From: Variovorax sp. TBS-050B
GTDB taxonomy: Bacteria > Pseudomonadota > Gammaproteobacteria > Burkholderiales > Burkholderiaceae_C
Reading direction: 5' to 3'
DNA length: 64,000 nucleotides
Assembly (NCBI RefSeq): GCF_029893635.1
Contig: NZ_JARXYR010000002.1
Location: 4,811,001-4,875,000, forward strand
Under the pieces are notes generated by a model, which saw only the letters and a list, made by a program, of their open reading frames with translations, was not told where the DNA came from and made no database searches. The translations under genes and the position numbers were made by a program. Position 1 is the first letter of the stretch, and the number at the start of each line of letters is the position of its first letter. Positions 19,509 through 28,954 of this stretch are shown here, in pieces.

Positions 19509-21046
19509 CCACCGCCGACCACCCTCCCCTCGAACGCCTGGAGCGGCTGCCCAGCCCTTCGGACTGGACTTTCGAACTCATCGAGACCTACCACGCCGAG
19601 ATCGCGAAGACGGCCAAGGGCTATGGTCTCGACGTGTATCCGAACCAGCTCGAGGTGATCACCGCCGAGCAGATGATGGATGCCTACGCGAGCGTGGGCA
19701 TGCCCATGATCTATCGCCACTGGTCGTACGGCAAGCAGTTCATCGCCACCGAAAAGAACTACCGCCGCGGCCACATGGGCCTCGCCTACGAGATCGTCAT
19801 CAATTCCGACCCCTGCATCGCCTACCTCATGGAAGAGAACTCCATGGCGATGCAGGCGCTGGTGATCGCGCATGCGGCCTACGGCCACAACAGCTTCTTC
19901 AAGGGCAACTACCTGTTCCGCATGTGGACGGATGCCTCGTCGATCATCGACTACCTGGTCTACGCGCGCCACTACATCGCCGAATGCGAGGAGCGCCACG
20001 GCCTCGATGCGGTGGAACAGCTGCTCGACTCCTGCCATGCGCTCATGAACTACGGCGTCGACCGCTACCGCCGGCCGCAGAAGCGCTCGCTCGCGCAGGA
20101 GGGCCTCCAGCGCGCCGAGCGCGAGCGCTACATGCAGCAGCAGGTCAACGACCTCTGGCGCACCCTGCCGAAGCGCAGCGAACAGGCGACCGAGGGAGCC
20201 GACCCGTCGCGCCGCTTTCCGTCGGAGCCGCAGGAGAACCTGCTGTACTTCATCGAGAAGAACGCCGCGCTGCTCGAGCCCTGGCAGCGCGAGGTGGTGC
20301 GCATCGTGCGCAAGATCGCGCAGTACTTCTACCCGCAGCGCCAGACCCAGGTCATGAACGAGGGCTGGGCCACCTTCTGGCACTACACGCTGCTCAACAC
20401 CATGTACGACCGCGGCCAGCTCGCCGACGGCTTCATGATGGAATGGCTCAGCTCCCACACGGGCGTGATCTTCCAGCCGCCCGTCGGCCACCGCGCCTAC
20501 AGCGGCATCAACCCCTATGCGCTGGGCTTCTCGATGTTCACCGAGCTGCGGCGCGTGTGCGAAAACCCCACCGAGGAAGACCGCCGCTGGTTCCCCGACT
20601 TCGCGGGCACCGACTGGGTCAAGACGCTCGACTACGCGATGCGCAACTTCAAGGACGAGAGCTTCGTCGGCCAGTTCCTGAGCCCGAAGACGATGCGCGA
20701 CTTCCGGCTGTTCGCGATCCGCGACCACCAGAGCGAGCCCGAACTCGAGGTGTCGGCCATCCACGACGACAGCGGCTACCAGGCGCTGCGCGAATCGCTG
20801 TCACGGCAGTACGACATCGGCAGCCGCGAGCCCGACATCCAGGTGTGGAACGTCAACATGCGCGGCGACCGCGCGCTCACGCTGCGACACACGCAGCGCA
20901 ACAACCTGCCGCTGCACGACAACGCCGAGGAAGTGCTCAAGCACGTCGCGCGGCTCTGGGGCTTCGACGTGCATCTCGAGAGCGTCGACGCCCAGGGCCA
21001 CATCAGCCGCAGCTGGAAGGCCGCGGCGCCCCGGCAGACCGACTGA
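19505..21046 (+). CDS. spoVR: SpoVR family protein (YcgB)
   Basis: The 513-residue SpoVR/YcgB protein has ADEMWSYGKQF-like HWSYGKQFIATEKNYRRGHMGLAYEIVINSDPCIAYLMEENS, HAAYGHNSFFKGNYLF, and a His/Glu-rich FYPQRQTQVMNEGWATFWHYTLLN. These conserved residues hint at metal binding, but the biochemical role is unknown. In Bacillus, SpoVR affects the spore cortex; in non-sporulating proteobacteria it travels with prkA and yeaH as a stationary-phase or stress module. The ATGA overlap with yeaH shows coupling. Confidence 0.93.
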   Translation: MTTADHPPLERLERLPSPSDWTFELIETYHAEIAKTAKGYGLDVYPNQLEVITAEQMMDAYASVGMPMIYRHWSYGKQFIATEKNYRRGHMGLAYEIVINSDPCIAYLMEENSMAMQALVIAHAAYGHNSFFKGNYLFRMWTDASSIIDYLVYARHYIAECEERHGLDAVEQLLDSCHALMNYGVDRYRRPQKRSLAQEGLQRAERERYMQQQVNDLWRTLPKRSEQATEGADPSRRFPSEPQENLLYFIEKNAALLEPWQREVVRIVRKIAQYFYPQRQTQVMNEGWATFWHYTLLNTMYDRGQLADGFMMEWLSSHTGVIFQPPVGHRAYSGINPYALGFSMFTELRRVCENPTEEDRRWFPDFAGTDWVKTLDYAMRNFKDESFVGQFLSPKTMRDFRLFAIRDHQSEPELEVSAIHDDSGYQALRESLSRQYDIGSREPDIQVWNVNMRGDRALTLRHTQRNNLPLHDNAEEVLKHVARLWGFDVHLESVDAQGHISRSWKAAAPRQTD

Positions 21047-21049
21047 GGC

Positions 21050-21490
21050 TCAGGGCACGAGGGCCGCGATCGCGAGCACGTAGCCCTTGACCCCCAGGCC
21101 CACGATGATGCCCTTCGCGGCCGGCGAGATGTACGAGCGATGGCGGAATTCCTCGCGCGCATGCACGTTCGAGATGTGCAGCTCGATCAGCGGCACGCTC
21201 GCGCCCTTGATCGCGTCGTGCAGCGCGATCGAGGTGTGGGTGTAGGCGCCCGGGTTCATCACCACGCCGAGCATGCGGCCCGCGGCCACTTCGCGGCCCG
21301 CTTCCTGGATCCAGTCGATCAGCACGCCTTCGTGGTTCGACTGGCGGCATTCGATCGCCACCCCGTGCTTCGCGCCCGCTTCCTGGCAGAGGCGCTCCAC
21401 GTCGGCGAGCGTGTCGCGTCCGTACTGTTCGGGCTCGCGGGTGCCGAGCAGGTTGAGGTTGGGGCCGTTGAGGACGAGGATTTTCTGCAT
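21050..21490 (-). CDS. aroQ: Type II 3-dehydroquinate dehydratase
   Basis: The 146-residue dodecameric-type enzyme of the shikimate pathway dehydrates 3-dehydroquinate to 3-dehydroshikimate. Motifs are [18 protein letters not shown] with the catalytic Tyr, ECRQSNHEG with the Asn-His pair, [15 protein letters not shown] and [17 protein letters not shown]. It is convergent with spoVR (3-base gap) and divergent from the Rieske gene. It has no functional link to either neighbour that I can see. Confidence 0.96.
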   Translation of the reverse strand: MQKILVLNGPNLNLLGTREPEQYGRDTLADVERLCQEAGAKHGVAIECRQSNHEGVLIDWIQEAGREVAAGRMLGVVMNPGAYTHTSIALHDAIKGASVPLIELHISNVHAREEFRHRSYISPAAKGIIVGLGVKGYVLAIAALVP

Positions 21491-21569
21491 GGCGATGAAT
21501 GGCGGTCGTCGGACGATCCGTCATTATCGTGGCGGCCGCGGCGGCACTTGCGCTAAGGTGGCGCGCATC

Positions 21570-22256
21570 ATGCAAACGGATTTTTCACCGGACTGGCATC
21601 CGGTCGCCCCCTCGGCCGGCCTGCACGCCGGTGCCAACATCGTCGCGGGCTTCGCCGCGGGCCAGGAACTCGCGCTCTGGCGCGCCGCGGACGGGCGCGC
21701 GCAGGCATGGGAGAACCGCTGCCCGCACCGCAGCGTGCGCTTCACGCTCGGCACCGTGGCCGGCGATCAGCTCGCCTGCGCCTACCACGGCTGGCAGTAC
21801 GCCGCGGGCAGCGGCCAGTGCACGCGCATTCCCGCGCATCCTGCGATGCAGGTTCCGCAGAGCGTGTGCGCGAAGGTCTTCGACGTGTCCGAGGCGGCCG
21901 GCATGCTGTGGGTCCGGCTCGCGGCTTCCGGGACGGCCGACGTGCCGCGCGACGATGCGGTGCCCTCCGGCTGGTCCTTCGGCCGCACGCTGTCCGTGCG
22001 CGCCGACCTGGCGCAGGTGCGCGATGCGCTCGCGGCGCGCGGCTTCGCGACGCAAGGCTCGCACGCGGCCCTGCGCGGCCGGCTCGGGGGCGTCGACACG
22101 GTCGCGCTCCTGCTCGACGCGCGGCCGCAGCTGGCCTTCCTCCATCTCTGGACCGAGGCGACCCCGGGCAGCGCAGCGATGGCGACGCTGCACCGTGCCG
22201 CACGCGAACTGCGCGCCGCGGTCGAAGCGCTGCAACCGCCGCAGGCCGCCCCCTGA
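21570..22256 (+). CDS. Stand-alone Rieske [2Fe-2S] protein
   Basis: The 228-residue protein has an N-terminal Rieske domain (about 5-110) with the full cluster motif: Cys51-Pro-His53, 16 residues, Cys70-Ala-Tyr-His73 (CPHRS and CAYHGWQY). This is the oxygenase-type Rieske fold. The last 110 or so residues match nothing I recognise and lack the mononuclear iron motif, so it is not itself an oxygenase. The next gene is an oxygenase lacking exactly this cluster. I infer that this protein passes electrons to it, as the Rieske domain fused to NdmD does for NdmC in caffeine N7-demethylation. No reductase gene is nearby. Confidence 0.82.
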   Translation: MQTDFSPDWHPVAPSAGLHAGANIVAGFAAGQELALWRAADGRAQAWENRCPHRSVRFTLGTVAGDQLACAYHGWQYAAGSGQCTRIPAHPAMQVPQSVCAKVFDVSEAAGMLWVRLAASGTADVPRDDAVPSGWSFGRTLSVRADLAQVRDALAARGFATQGSHAALRGRLGGVDTVALLLDARPQLAFLHLWTEATPGSAAMATLHRAARELRAAVEALQPPQAAP

Positions 22257-22261
22257 ACACC

Positions 22262-23131
22262 ATGTCTTTGTTCCTCACCGACGATCCCAACATGCTCGAC
22301 GACTGGCTGGTCGTCGGGCCCGCCTCGGCACTGGCCGGTGCCACCGAAGCACGGCCGCACGCCGTGCGCCTGCTCGGCACGGCCCTGCGGCTCTGGCGCG
22401 ACGCGGCGGGCGCGCCGCAATGCCGCCTCGGCAGCGAGGCGCTGGCCGTGCAGCAGCGCCATGGCTACCTCTGGGTCTGCCCGAGCGGCAGGCCCGCACG
22501 GCCGCTGTTCGACTTTCCCGAATACGGCGAACCCGGCCGCCGCCTCGTCGACTGCGGCGGCATCGGCGTGGCGGTGTCGGGGCTGCGGGTGATCGAGAAC
22601 TTCCTCGACATGGCGCACTTCCCCTTCGTGCATGGCGGTTGCCTCGGCATGGTGCCGCACACCGAAGTGGCGAAGTACCAGGTCGAGGTCGACGCCGCCA
22701 CGGGCGAGATCTGGGCCACCGATTGCCGCTTCTGGCAGCCGCGCGCCTCGGCCGCGCACGACGGCAGCGGCAGCGAGGTGCTCTACAAGTACCGCGTGAT
22801 GCAGCCTTTCTCGGCCATGCTCTACAAGTCGAGCCACCGCGCCGGCGCGCTCGATGCCATCGGGCTGTTCCTGCAGCCGCTCGACGACGAGCACGTGATC
22901 GCGCACACGCTGCTCGCCTGCTACGACGACGTCTCCAGCGACGCCGAGCTCATCGCGTTCCAGCAGACGATCTTCGGCCAGGACAAGCCGATCCTCGAGA
23001 ACCATGCCTTCAAGCGCATGCCGCTCGAAGGCCGCGCCGAGACGCCGACGCGCGGCGACACCTCCTCGGTCACCTACCGCCGCTGGCTGCGCGAGCGCGG
23101 CATGCGCTTCGGCGTGAGGCAGGCGGCATGA
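22262..23131 (+). CDS. Rieske oxygenase alpha subunit lacking its Rieske cluster (NdmC-like)
   Basis: The 289-residue protein aligns with the PobA/NdmA type of Rieske oxygenase. It enters with DDWLVVGP and RLLGTALRLWRD and then jumps to LAVQQRHGYLWVCPSG, so the segment that should carry CxH and CxxH is missing. The catalytic mononuclear iron motif is intact: Glu112-x3-Asp116-x2-His119-x4-His124 (ENFLDMAHFPFVH). C-terminal FGQDKPILENHAF and SVTYRRWLRERG are also family-like. Rieske-less NdmC, of similar size, removes the N7-methyl of 7-methylxanthine and needs a GST-like partner, NdmE. Here a Rieske gene precedes and a GST gene follows with an ATGA overlap. The substrate is unknown. Confidence 0.82.
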   Translation: MSLFLTDDPNMLDDWLVVGPASALAGATEARPHAVRLLGTALRLWRDAAGAPQCRLGSEALAVQQRHGYLWVCPSGRPARPLFDFPEYGEPGRRLVDCGGIGVAVSGLRVIENFLDMAHFPFVHGGCLGMVPHTEVAKYQVEVDAATGEIWATDCRFWQPRASAAHDGSGSEVLYKYRVMQPFSAMLYKSSHRAGALDAIGLFLQPLDDEHVIAHTLLACYDDVSSDAELIAFQQTIFGQDKPILENHAFKRMPLEGRAETPTRGDTSSVTYRRWLRERGMRFGVRQAA

Positions 23132-23766
23132 TCCGGCTCTACGACCACCCGCTCTCGGGCAACTGCTTCAAGGTGCGCCAGCTGCTCGCCTGGCTCGATC
23201 TCGCGTACGAGCGCGTGCCGATCGACTTCCATCCGGGGCGCCAGCACAAGTCGGCCGCGTTCCTTGCCGAGGTCAACCCGCTCGGCCAGCTGCCGGTGAT
23301 CGACGACGAGGGCTTCGTGCTGCGCGACGCGCAGGCGATCCTGGTCTACCTGGCGAGCAGACACGACGCACATCGCCGCTGGTACCCCGACGACGCGCGG
23401 CTGCGCGGCGAGATCGCGATGTGGTTCGCGACCGCCGACGAGCTCACGCGCACCGCATCGGCGGCGCGCCTGCATGATGCTTTCGGCTACGTCCACCTCG
23501 ACATCGACGCCTGCCGGCGCGGCGCGCATGAGGTCTTTCGACTGTTCGACGACCATCTCGCCGAGCGCGCGAGCAGCGGCGGCCTCTGGCTCGCCGGACC
23601 GCACGCGACGCTCGCGGACCTGGCGTGCTTCCCGTATGCGGCCCTCGCGGGCGAAGGCGGCATCGCGCTCGACGAATACCCGGCGCTGCGGCACTGGCTC
23701 TGGCAGTTTCGCCACCTGCCCGGCTTCATCGGCATGTCGGGTATCCCCGCGCTGGCGCCAAATTGA
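23128..23766 (+). CDS. Glutathione S-transferase-like protein (NdmE-like)
   Basis: The 212-residue protein has an N-terminal thioredoxin-fold GST domain (about 1-80: MIRLYDHPLSGNCFKVRQLL, NPLGQLPVIDDEGF, LRDAQAILVYLA) and an all-helical C-terminal domain (about 88-205: GPHATLADLACFPYAAL). It overlaps the oxygenase stop by four bases, so the two are co-translated. In caffeine degraders, NdmE is a GST-like structural partner required by NdmC, and the gene order here mirrors that. A real glutathione-transferring activity is also possible given the following glutathione-dependent formaldehyde genes. Confidence 0.85.
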   Translation: MIRLYDHPLSGNCFKVRQLLAWLDLAYERVPIDFHPGRQHKSAAFLAEVNPLGQLPVIDDEGFVLRDAQAILVYLASRHDAHRRWYPDDARLRGEIAMWFATADELTRTASAARLHDAFGYVHLDIDACRRGAHEVFRLFDDHLAERASSGGLWLAGPHATLADLACFPYAALAGEGGIALDEYPALRHWLWQFRHLPGFIGMSGIPALAPN

Positions 23767-23817
23767 CCCGCGCACTGGGTATCCTTCTTCCTTCGTTCCC
23801 GAATCCGCTACAAGCCC

Positions 23818-24924
<1,107 letters not shown>

Positions 24925-25015
24925 CCCCCAGGCTGCGCGCACTGCGTGTCGCTTCGCCCACCCCCTTGCGAGGGGGCAACACCGGCGGACCGGCGGAGCC
25001 GGTTCCGCGGTGTTT
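24925..25015 (+). repeat. Dispersed intergenic repeat, copy B
   Basis: This copy starts at the base after the frmA stop with CCCCCAGGCTGCGC and runs through CCCACCCCC, GAGGGGGCAACACCGGCGG and GGCGGAGCCGGTTCCGCGG to TGTTTC. It has the same orientation as copy A. It splits frmA from the downstream hydrolase-fghA genes and could act as a terminator-like or mRNA-processing structure. Confidence 0.82.
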
Positions 25016-25057
25016 CTGGCTTGGGACATCAGCTCACTCTCTGGAGATGATCTCGTG

Positions 25058-25978
25058 ATGGAAAGAATGGAGCCCCTGCGGAAGATCGAAGCCGGCGTGC
25101 TCGAAGTCGCGTACTTCGAGGCCGGGCCGGCGGACGGTCCGCCGGTGCTGCTGATGCACGGCTTTCCCTACGACATCCACACCTATGCCGAGGTGGCGCC
25201 GCTGCTCGCGGCGCAGGGCTGCCGCGTGATCGTTCCCTACCTGCGCGGCTATGGCGCCACGCGCTTCCTGAGCGATGCGACCCCGCGCTCGGGCGAACAG
25301 GCGGCGCTGGGCGCCGACCTGCGCGCGCTGCTCGACGCGCTGGCGATTCCGCGCGCGGTGCTGGCCGGTTACGACTGGGGCGGCCGCGCCGCCTGCGTGG
25401 TGGCGGCGCTGTGGCCCGAGCGCTGCGCGGGGCTGGTCTCGTTCAACAGCTACAACATCCAGAACATCGCGAAGGCGATGGAGCCCGACACGCCGGCCAA
25501 CGAGCTGAGCCTCTGGTACCAGTACTACTTCCACAGCGAGCGCGGCCGCGCCGGGCTCACGAAGGACCGCCGCGGGATCGCACGGCTGCTCTGGAAGCTC
25601 TGGTCGCCCACCTGGGCCTTCGACGACGCCACCTTCGCGCGCAGCGCCGCCGCCTTCGACAACCCCGACTTCGTCGAGGTGGTGATCCATTCGTACCGGC
25701 ATCGCTTCGGCCTGGTCGCGGGCGACCCGGCCTGCGCGGAGATCGAGCGCCGGCTCGCCGCGCAGCCCGTCATCAGCGTGCCGGCCATCACCTTCGACGG
25801 CCTCGACGACGGCGTGCGCCCGCCCGCCGAGGCATCGGCCCATGCGGACCGCTTCAGCGGTCCGCGCTCGCACCGGCTGGTGCCCGGCGTCGGCCACAAC
25901 ATGCCGCAGGAGGCGCCGCGCGTCTTTGCCGACGCGGTGCTCGAACTCGTGCCCCTTCTGAACACCGATCCTTCATGA
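25058..25978 (+). CDS. Alpha/beta hydrolase, epoxide hydrolase / haloalkane dehalogenase-like
   Basis: The 306-residue hydrolase has HGFPYD as the oxyanion motif and an Asp nucleophile in GYDWGGRAA, as in epoxide hydrolases and dehalogenases. An acidic residue lies in TFDGLDDGV and the catalytic His in GVGHNMPQEAP. The substrate is unknown. I chose ATG 25058, preceded by GGAG at 25043-25046. The frame stays open upstream to an ATG at 25010, but that lies inside the dispersed repeat and is unlikely. It overlaps fghA by four bases, so it is likely co-expressed with formaldehyde detoxification. Confidence 0.82.
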   Translation: MERMEPLRKIEAGVLEVAYFEAGPADGPPVLLMHGFPYDIHTYAEVAPLLAAQGCRVIVPYLRGYGATRFLSDATPRSGEQAALGADLRALLDALAIPRAVLAGYDWGGRAACVVAALWPERCAGLVSFNSYNIQNIAKAMEPDTPANELSLWYQYYFHSERGRAGLTKDRRGIARLLWKLWSPTWAFDDATFARSAAAFDNPDFVEVVIHSYRHRFGLVAGDPACAEIERRLAAQPVISVPAITFDGLDDGVRPPAEASAHADRFSGPRSHRLVPGVGHNMPQEAPRVFADAVLELVPLLNTDPS

Positions 25979-26850
25979 CCGACACCCTCGCCATCCTTTC
26001 CGAGCACCACGTCTTCGGCGGCGTGCAAGGCTTCTACGCACATGCCTCGCGCGAGATCGGGCTGCCGATGCGCTTCTCGCTCTACCTGCCGCCGCAGGCC
26101 GCGCATGGGCGCGTGCCGGCGCTGCTCTACCTGGCGGGGCTGACCTGCAACGAGGAGACCTTCGCGGTCAAGGCCGGCGCGCAGCGCATGGCGGCCAGCC
26201 TCGGACTCGCGCTGATCGCGCCCGACACCAGCCCGCGCGGCGTCGCGCCCGAGAACCTGCCCGGCGCCGCCACCGACTGGGACTTCGGCGTCGGCGCCGG
26301 CTTCTACCTCGACGCCACGAACGCGCCCTGGTCCGCCCACTGGCGCATGGAGAGCTGGATCGTCCATGAGCTGCTGCCCCTGGTGGCGGCGAAATTCGCC
26401 GTCGACGGCCAGCGCCTCGGCATCTTCGGCCATTCGATGGGCGGCCACGGCGCGCTCACGCTGGCGTTGCGCCACCCGGGGCGCTTCAAGTCGCTGTCGG
26501 CCTTTGCGCCGATCTGCGCGCCCACGCAATGCCCGTGGGGCGAGAAGGCGTTCGCCGGCTATCTGGGCGATGCGGGCGACGACCGCGCGCAGTGGCTCGC
26601 ACACGATGCGAGTGCGCTGATGAAGTCGCAGACCGCCGCGCCGTATCCGCAGGGCATCCTGGTGGACCAGGGGCTGGCCGACAAATTCCTCGCCGAACAG
26701 CTGAAGCCCGAAGCCTTCGAGGCCGCCTGCTTCGCCGCCGGCCAGCCGCTGACGCTGCGGCGCCATGCGGGCTACGACCACGGCTACTACTTCATCCAGA
26801 CCTTCATGGCAGACCACATCGCCCACCATGCCCAGACGCTGCACGGCTGA
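25975..26850 (+). CDS. fghA: S-formylglutathione hydrolase
   Basis: The 291-residue esterase-D family serine hydrolase splits S-formylglutathione to formate and glutathione, completing the pathway begun by FrmA. Motifs are YLAGLTCNEETFAVKAGAQR, PDTSPRG, the nucleophile elbow GHSMGGHGAL, and HAGYDHGYYFIQTF with the catalytic His. The length is typical (about 280-290). It starts within the stop of the preceding hydrolase gene. The pair frmA and fghA is split here by the repeat and the unknown hydrolase. Confidence 0.95.
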   Translation: MTDTLAILSEHHVFGGVQGFYAHASREIGLPMRFSLYLPPQAAHGRVPALLYLAGLTCNEETFAVKAGAQRMAASLGLALIAPDTSPRGVAPENLPGAATDWDFGVGAGFYLDATNAPWSAHWRMESWIVHELLPLVAAKFAVDGQRLGIFGHSMGGHGALTLALRHPGRFKSLSAFAPICAPTQCPWGEKAFAGYLGDAGDDRAQWLAHDASALMKSQTAAPYPQGILVDQGLADKFLAEQLKPEAFEAACFAAGQPLTLRRHAGYDHGYYFIQTFMADHIAHHAQTLHG

Positions 26851-26897
26851 CACGCCACGCCGGCCCGTGTGCACGGCGCGCGCGGCGGAGCACTGAG

Positions 26898-27392
26898 ATG
26901 TCGGCTTCGCAGATTCCTGCCTTCCGGCTGCGTTCCCGCGACGGCACGGCCGAGGAGAGCCTGGCGCTGGCCGGCATCTGGCGCCGCGCCTGGATCGCGG
27001 CCAACCGCAACGCCGCCTTCATCGAGCCGATCACCCACTGGCTGCGGCGCGTGCAGACCGAATTCGTCCCGCCGGCCGAGGTGGTGCTCGCGGAGCGCGA
27101 GGGCCAGGTGCTCGCCTTCATGGTGCTGATGCGGCGCAACGGCTACGTGGCGCAGCTCTTCGTCGAGCCCCATCTGCGCAACCAGGGACTCGGCCAGGCG
27201 CTGCTCGACGAAGCCGGCGTGCGCATGCCGAACGGCTGGAAGCTGCACGTCGCGACCGGCAATGCCGCCGCACAGCGCTTCTACGAGCGCTACGGCCTCG
27301 TGCGCGGCGCGGTCGACCGGCATCCCACCAGCGGGCGCGAGCGCGTGGCCTACCATTGGCATCCCTCCGGCCCGCCGCGGCGGCGCGGCTGA
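26898..27392 (+). CDS. GNAT family N-acetyltransferase
   Basis: The 164-residue GNAT protein has AFMVLMRRNGYVAQLFVEPHLRNQGLGQALLDEA, which contains the acetyl-CoA pyrophosphate-binding Q/RxxGxG/A segment (RNQGLG), and NAAAQRFYERYGLV near the C-terminus. The acceptor is unknown. It follows fghA by 47 bases and may share its transcript. A GAGATG context gives a modest ribosome site. Confidence 0.85.
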   Translation: MSASQIPAFRLRSRDGTAEESLALAGIWRRAWIAANRNAAFIEPITHWLRRVQTEFVPPAEVVLAEREGQVLAFMVLMRRNGYVAQLFVEPHLRNQGLGQALLDEAGVRMPNGWKLHVATGNAAAQRFYERYGLVRGAVDRHPTSGRERVAYHWHPSGPPRRRG

Positions 27393-27412
27393 ACCCGTTT
27401 TTTCTTCCGGCC

Positions 27413-27802
27413 ATGCGCATCGATCACATCGCTCTCTGGACCACCGACCTCGAACGCTGCAAGCGCTTCTACGTCGACTACTTCGGCGCCACGGCCGGCG
27501 CGGGCTACGTCAATCCTGCCAAGGGGTTCGCATCCTGCTTCCTGAGCCTGGGCGACGGTGCGCGCATCGAGGCCATGACCACCAGCACCCTTTCGCCGGT
27601 GCCGGCCGAGCCCGGCGCGCAGCGCATGGGCTGGACGCACCTCGCGATCAGCGTGGGCTCCGACGCCGCGGTGGACGCGCTCACGCAGCGGCTGGTGGCC
27701 GACGGCCATCCGCTGCTCGACGGGCCGCGCCGCACCGGCGACGGCTACTACGAGAGCGTGGTGCTCGACCCCGACGGCAACCGCATCGAGATCACCGCAT
27801 GA
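27413..27802 (+). CDS. VOC family (glyoxalase/bleomycin resistance-like) protein
   Basis: The 129-residue protein has a glyoxalase/dioxygenase fold with paired beta-alpha-beta modules. It begins MRIDHIALWTTDLERCKRFYVDYFGA and ends YYESVVLDPDGNRIEITA, with likely metal ligands His5, a mid-protein His (GWTHLAISV) and the C-terminal Glu. It could be a lactoylglutathione lyase-like enzyme, which would fit the nearby glutathione chemistry, but the activity cannot be read from sequence. Confidence 0.85.
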   Translation: MRIDHIALWTTDLERCKRFYVDYFGATAGAGYVNPAKGFASCFLSLGDGARIEAMTTSTLSPVPAEPGAQRMGWTHLAISVGSDAAVDALTQRLVADGHPLLDGPRRTGDGYYESVVLDPDGNRIEITA

Positions 27803-27818
27803 CCCCCGGAGCCCGCCG

Positions 27819-28253
27819 ATGAGCGCCTTCGTCCAGAGCCTGCACGAGATCTTCGCGCCGCTCGGCCGTATCGAGACGCGCCGGATGTTCGGCGGCCATG
27901 GCGTCTGGCACGACGGCCGCATGATCGCGCTGGTGGCCGGCGACACGCTCTACCTCAAGTCCGATGCGGAGAGCGCCGCGCACTTCGACCGCCTCGACCT
28001 GCCGCCCTTCACCTACGAACGCCGGGGCCAGCCGACGCCCACCTCGTACCGCCAGGCACCGGCTGATCTGTTCGAAGACCGCGAGCAGGCGGCGCTCTGG
28101 GGCCGTCGCGCCTACGAGGCCGCGCTGCGCTCGGGCCACATGCCGAAGGCCAAGGCGCCGCGCGCCACGGCACGCAAGACCCCTGGCGCGGCGAAGACGA
28201 GGAAGAAAGCGACGCCCGCCGCGCCGGCCTCGAAGAAGGCGACCGCGCGTTGA
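27819..28253 (+). CDS. TfoX N-terminal domain protein with Lys/Ala-rich tail
   Basis: This 144-residue protein has the TfoX-N domain (about 1-100: LGRIETRRMFGGHGVWHDGRMIALVAGDTLYLKSD). The C-terminal 40 residues are Lys, Ala, Pro and Thr-rich (KAKAPRATARKT, KKATPAAPASKKATAR), like histone H1-type bacterial tails, suggesting nucleic-acid binding. It lacks the TfoX C-terminal domain, so full competence-regulator activity is not implied. Its stop overlaps the next gene's TTG start. Confidence 0.8.
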   Translation: MSAFVQSLHEIFAPLGRIETRRMFGGHGVWHDGRMIALVAGDTLYLKSDAESAAHFDRLDLPPFTYERRGQPTPTSYRQAPADLFEDREQAALWGRRAYEAALRSGHMPKAKAPRATARKTPGAAKTRKKATPAAPASKKATAR

Positions 28254-28864
28254 ACCGCGACGACCCCGCCCTTCTTCCGCCGCTGCCCGAGCGCGAGCAG
28301 ATCGCGCTCCTCGCGCCCTTCGAAGGCCTGGGCCTCGATCGCATCTCGGTCGTGGCCACGCTGCAGGACGCCGAACGCGCCGCCGCGGCCCTGCTCGCGG
28401 CGCGCGTGGTCGGCTTCGACACGGAATCCAAGCCCACTTTCGCGAAGAACGAGGTCTCGGGCGGACCGCACGTGGTCCAGTTCGCGACGCCGACGTCGGC
28501 CTGGCTGTTCCAGCTGCACCGCAGCGACTGCAACGAGGTGCTGGCCGCGCTCATTGCCTCGAGCGCGCTGCAGAAGGTGGGCTTCGGCCTGTCGAGCGAC
28601 CTGGCGCTCTTGCGCCGGCGCCTCGCGATCGAGCCGCAGGCGGTGTACGACATCGACCATGAGTTCCGCCGCCGCGGCTATCGCAAGTCGGTGGGCGTGA
28701 AGGCGGCGGTGGCGCTGGTGTTCGGACAGCGCTTCGTCAAGTCGCGCAAGGCCACGACCTCGAACTGGGCCAACCGGCAGCTCACGCCGGCGCAGATCCG
28801 CTATGCGGCCAACGATGCCTATGCCTCGATCCGCGTCTTCGACGCGCTGCTGCCGCGCGACTGA
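28250..28864 (+). CDS. 3'-5' exonuclease domain protein (RNase D / WRN-like)
   Basis: The 204-residue DEDD-type exonuclease domain has motif I GFDTESKPTF (Asp-x-Glu), motif II VGFGLSSDLALL and motif III YAANDAYASIRVFDALL. The Tyr four residues before the last Asp makes it the DEDDy type. It has no HRDC domain, unlike full RNase D (about 370 residues), so it is closer to the small WRN-exo-like family. It starts with TTG at 28250, overlapping the TfoX-N stop. Its nucleic-acid target is unknown. Confidence 0.85.
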   Translation: MNRDDPALLPPLPEREQIALLAPFEGLGLDRISVVATLQDAERAAAALLAARVVGFDTESKPTFAKNEVSGGPHVVQFATPTSAWLFQLHRSDCNEVLAALIASSALQKVGFGLSSDLALLRRRLAIEPQAVYDIDHEFRRRGYRKSVGVKAAVALVFGQRFVKSRKATTSNWANRQLTPAQIRYAANDAYASIRVFDALLPRD

Positions 28865-28954
28865 GGCACGGGGGCATCGCGGCGCCGGGCTGCAGCGCCG
28901 GCGCGGCATCGGCACAATGCCCGGCACATCCAAGCACACACGAAAGCACAGACC

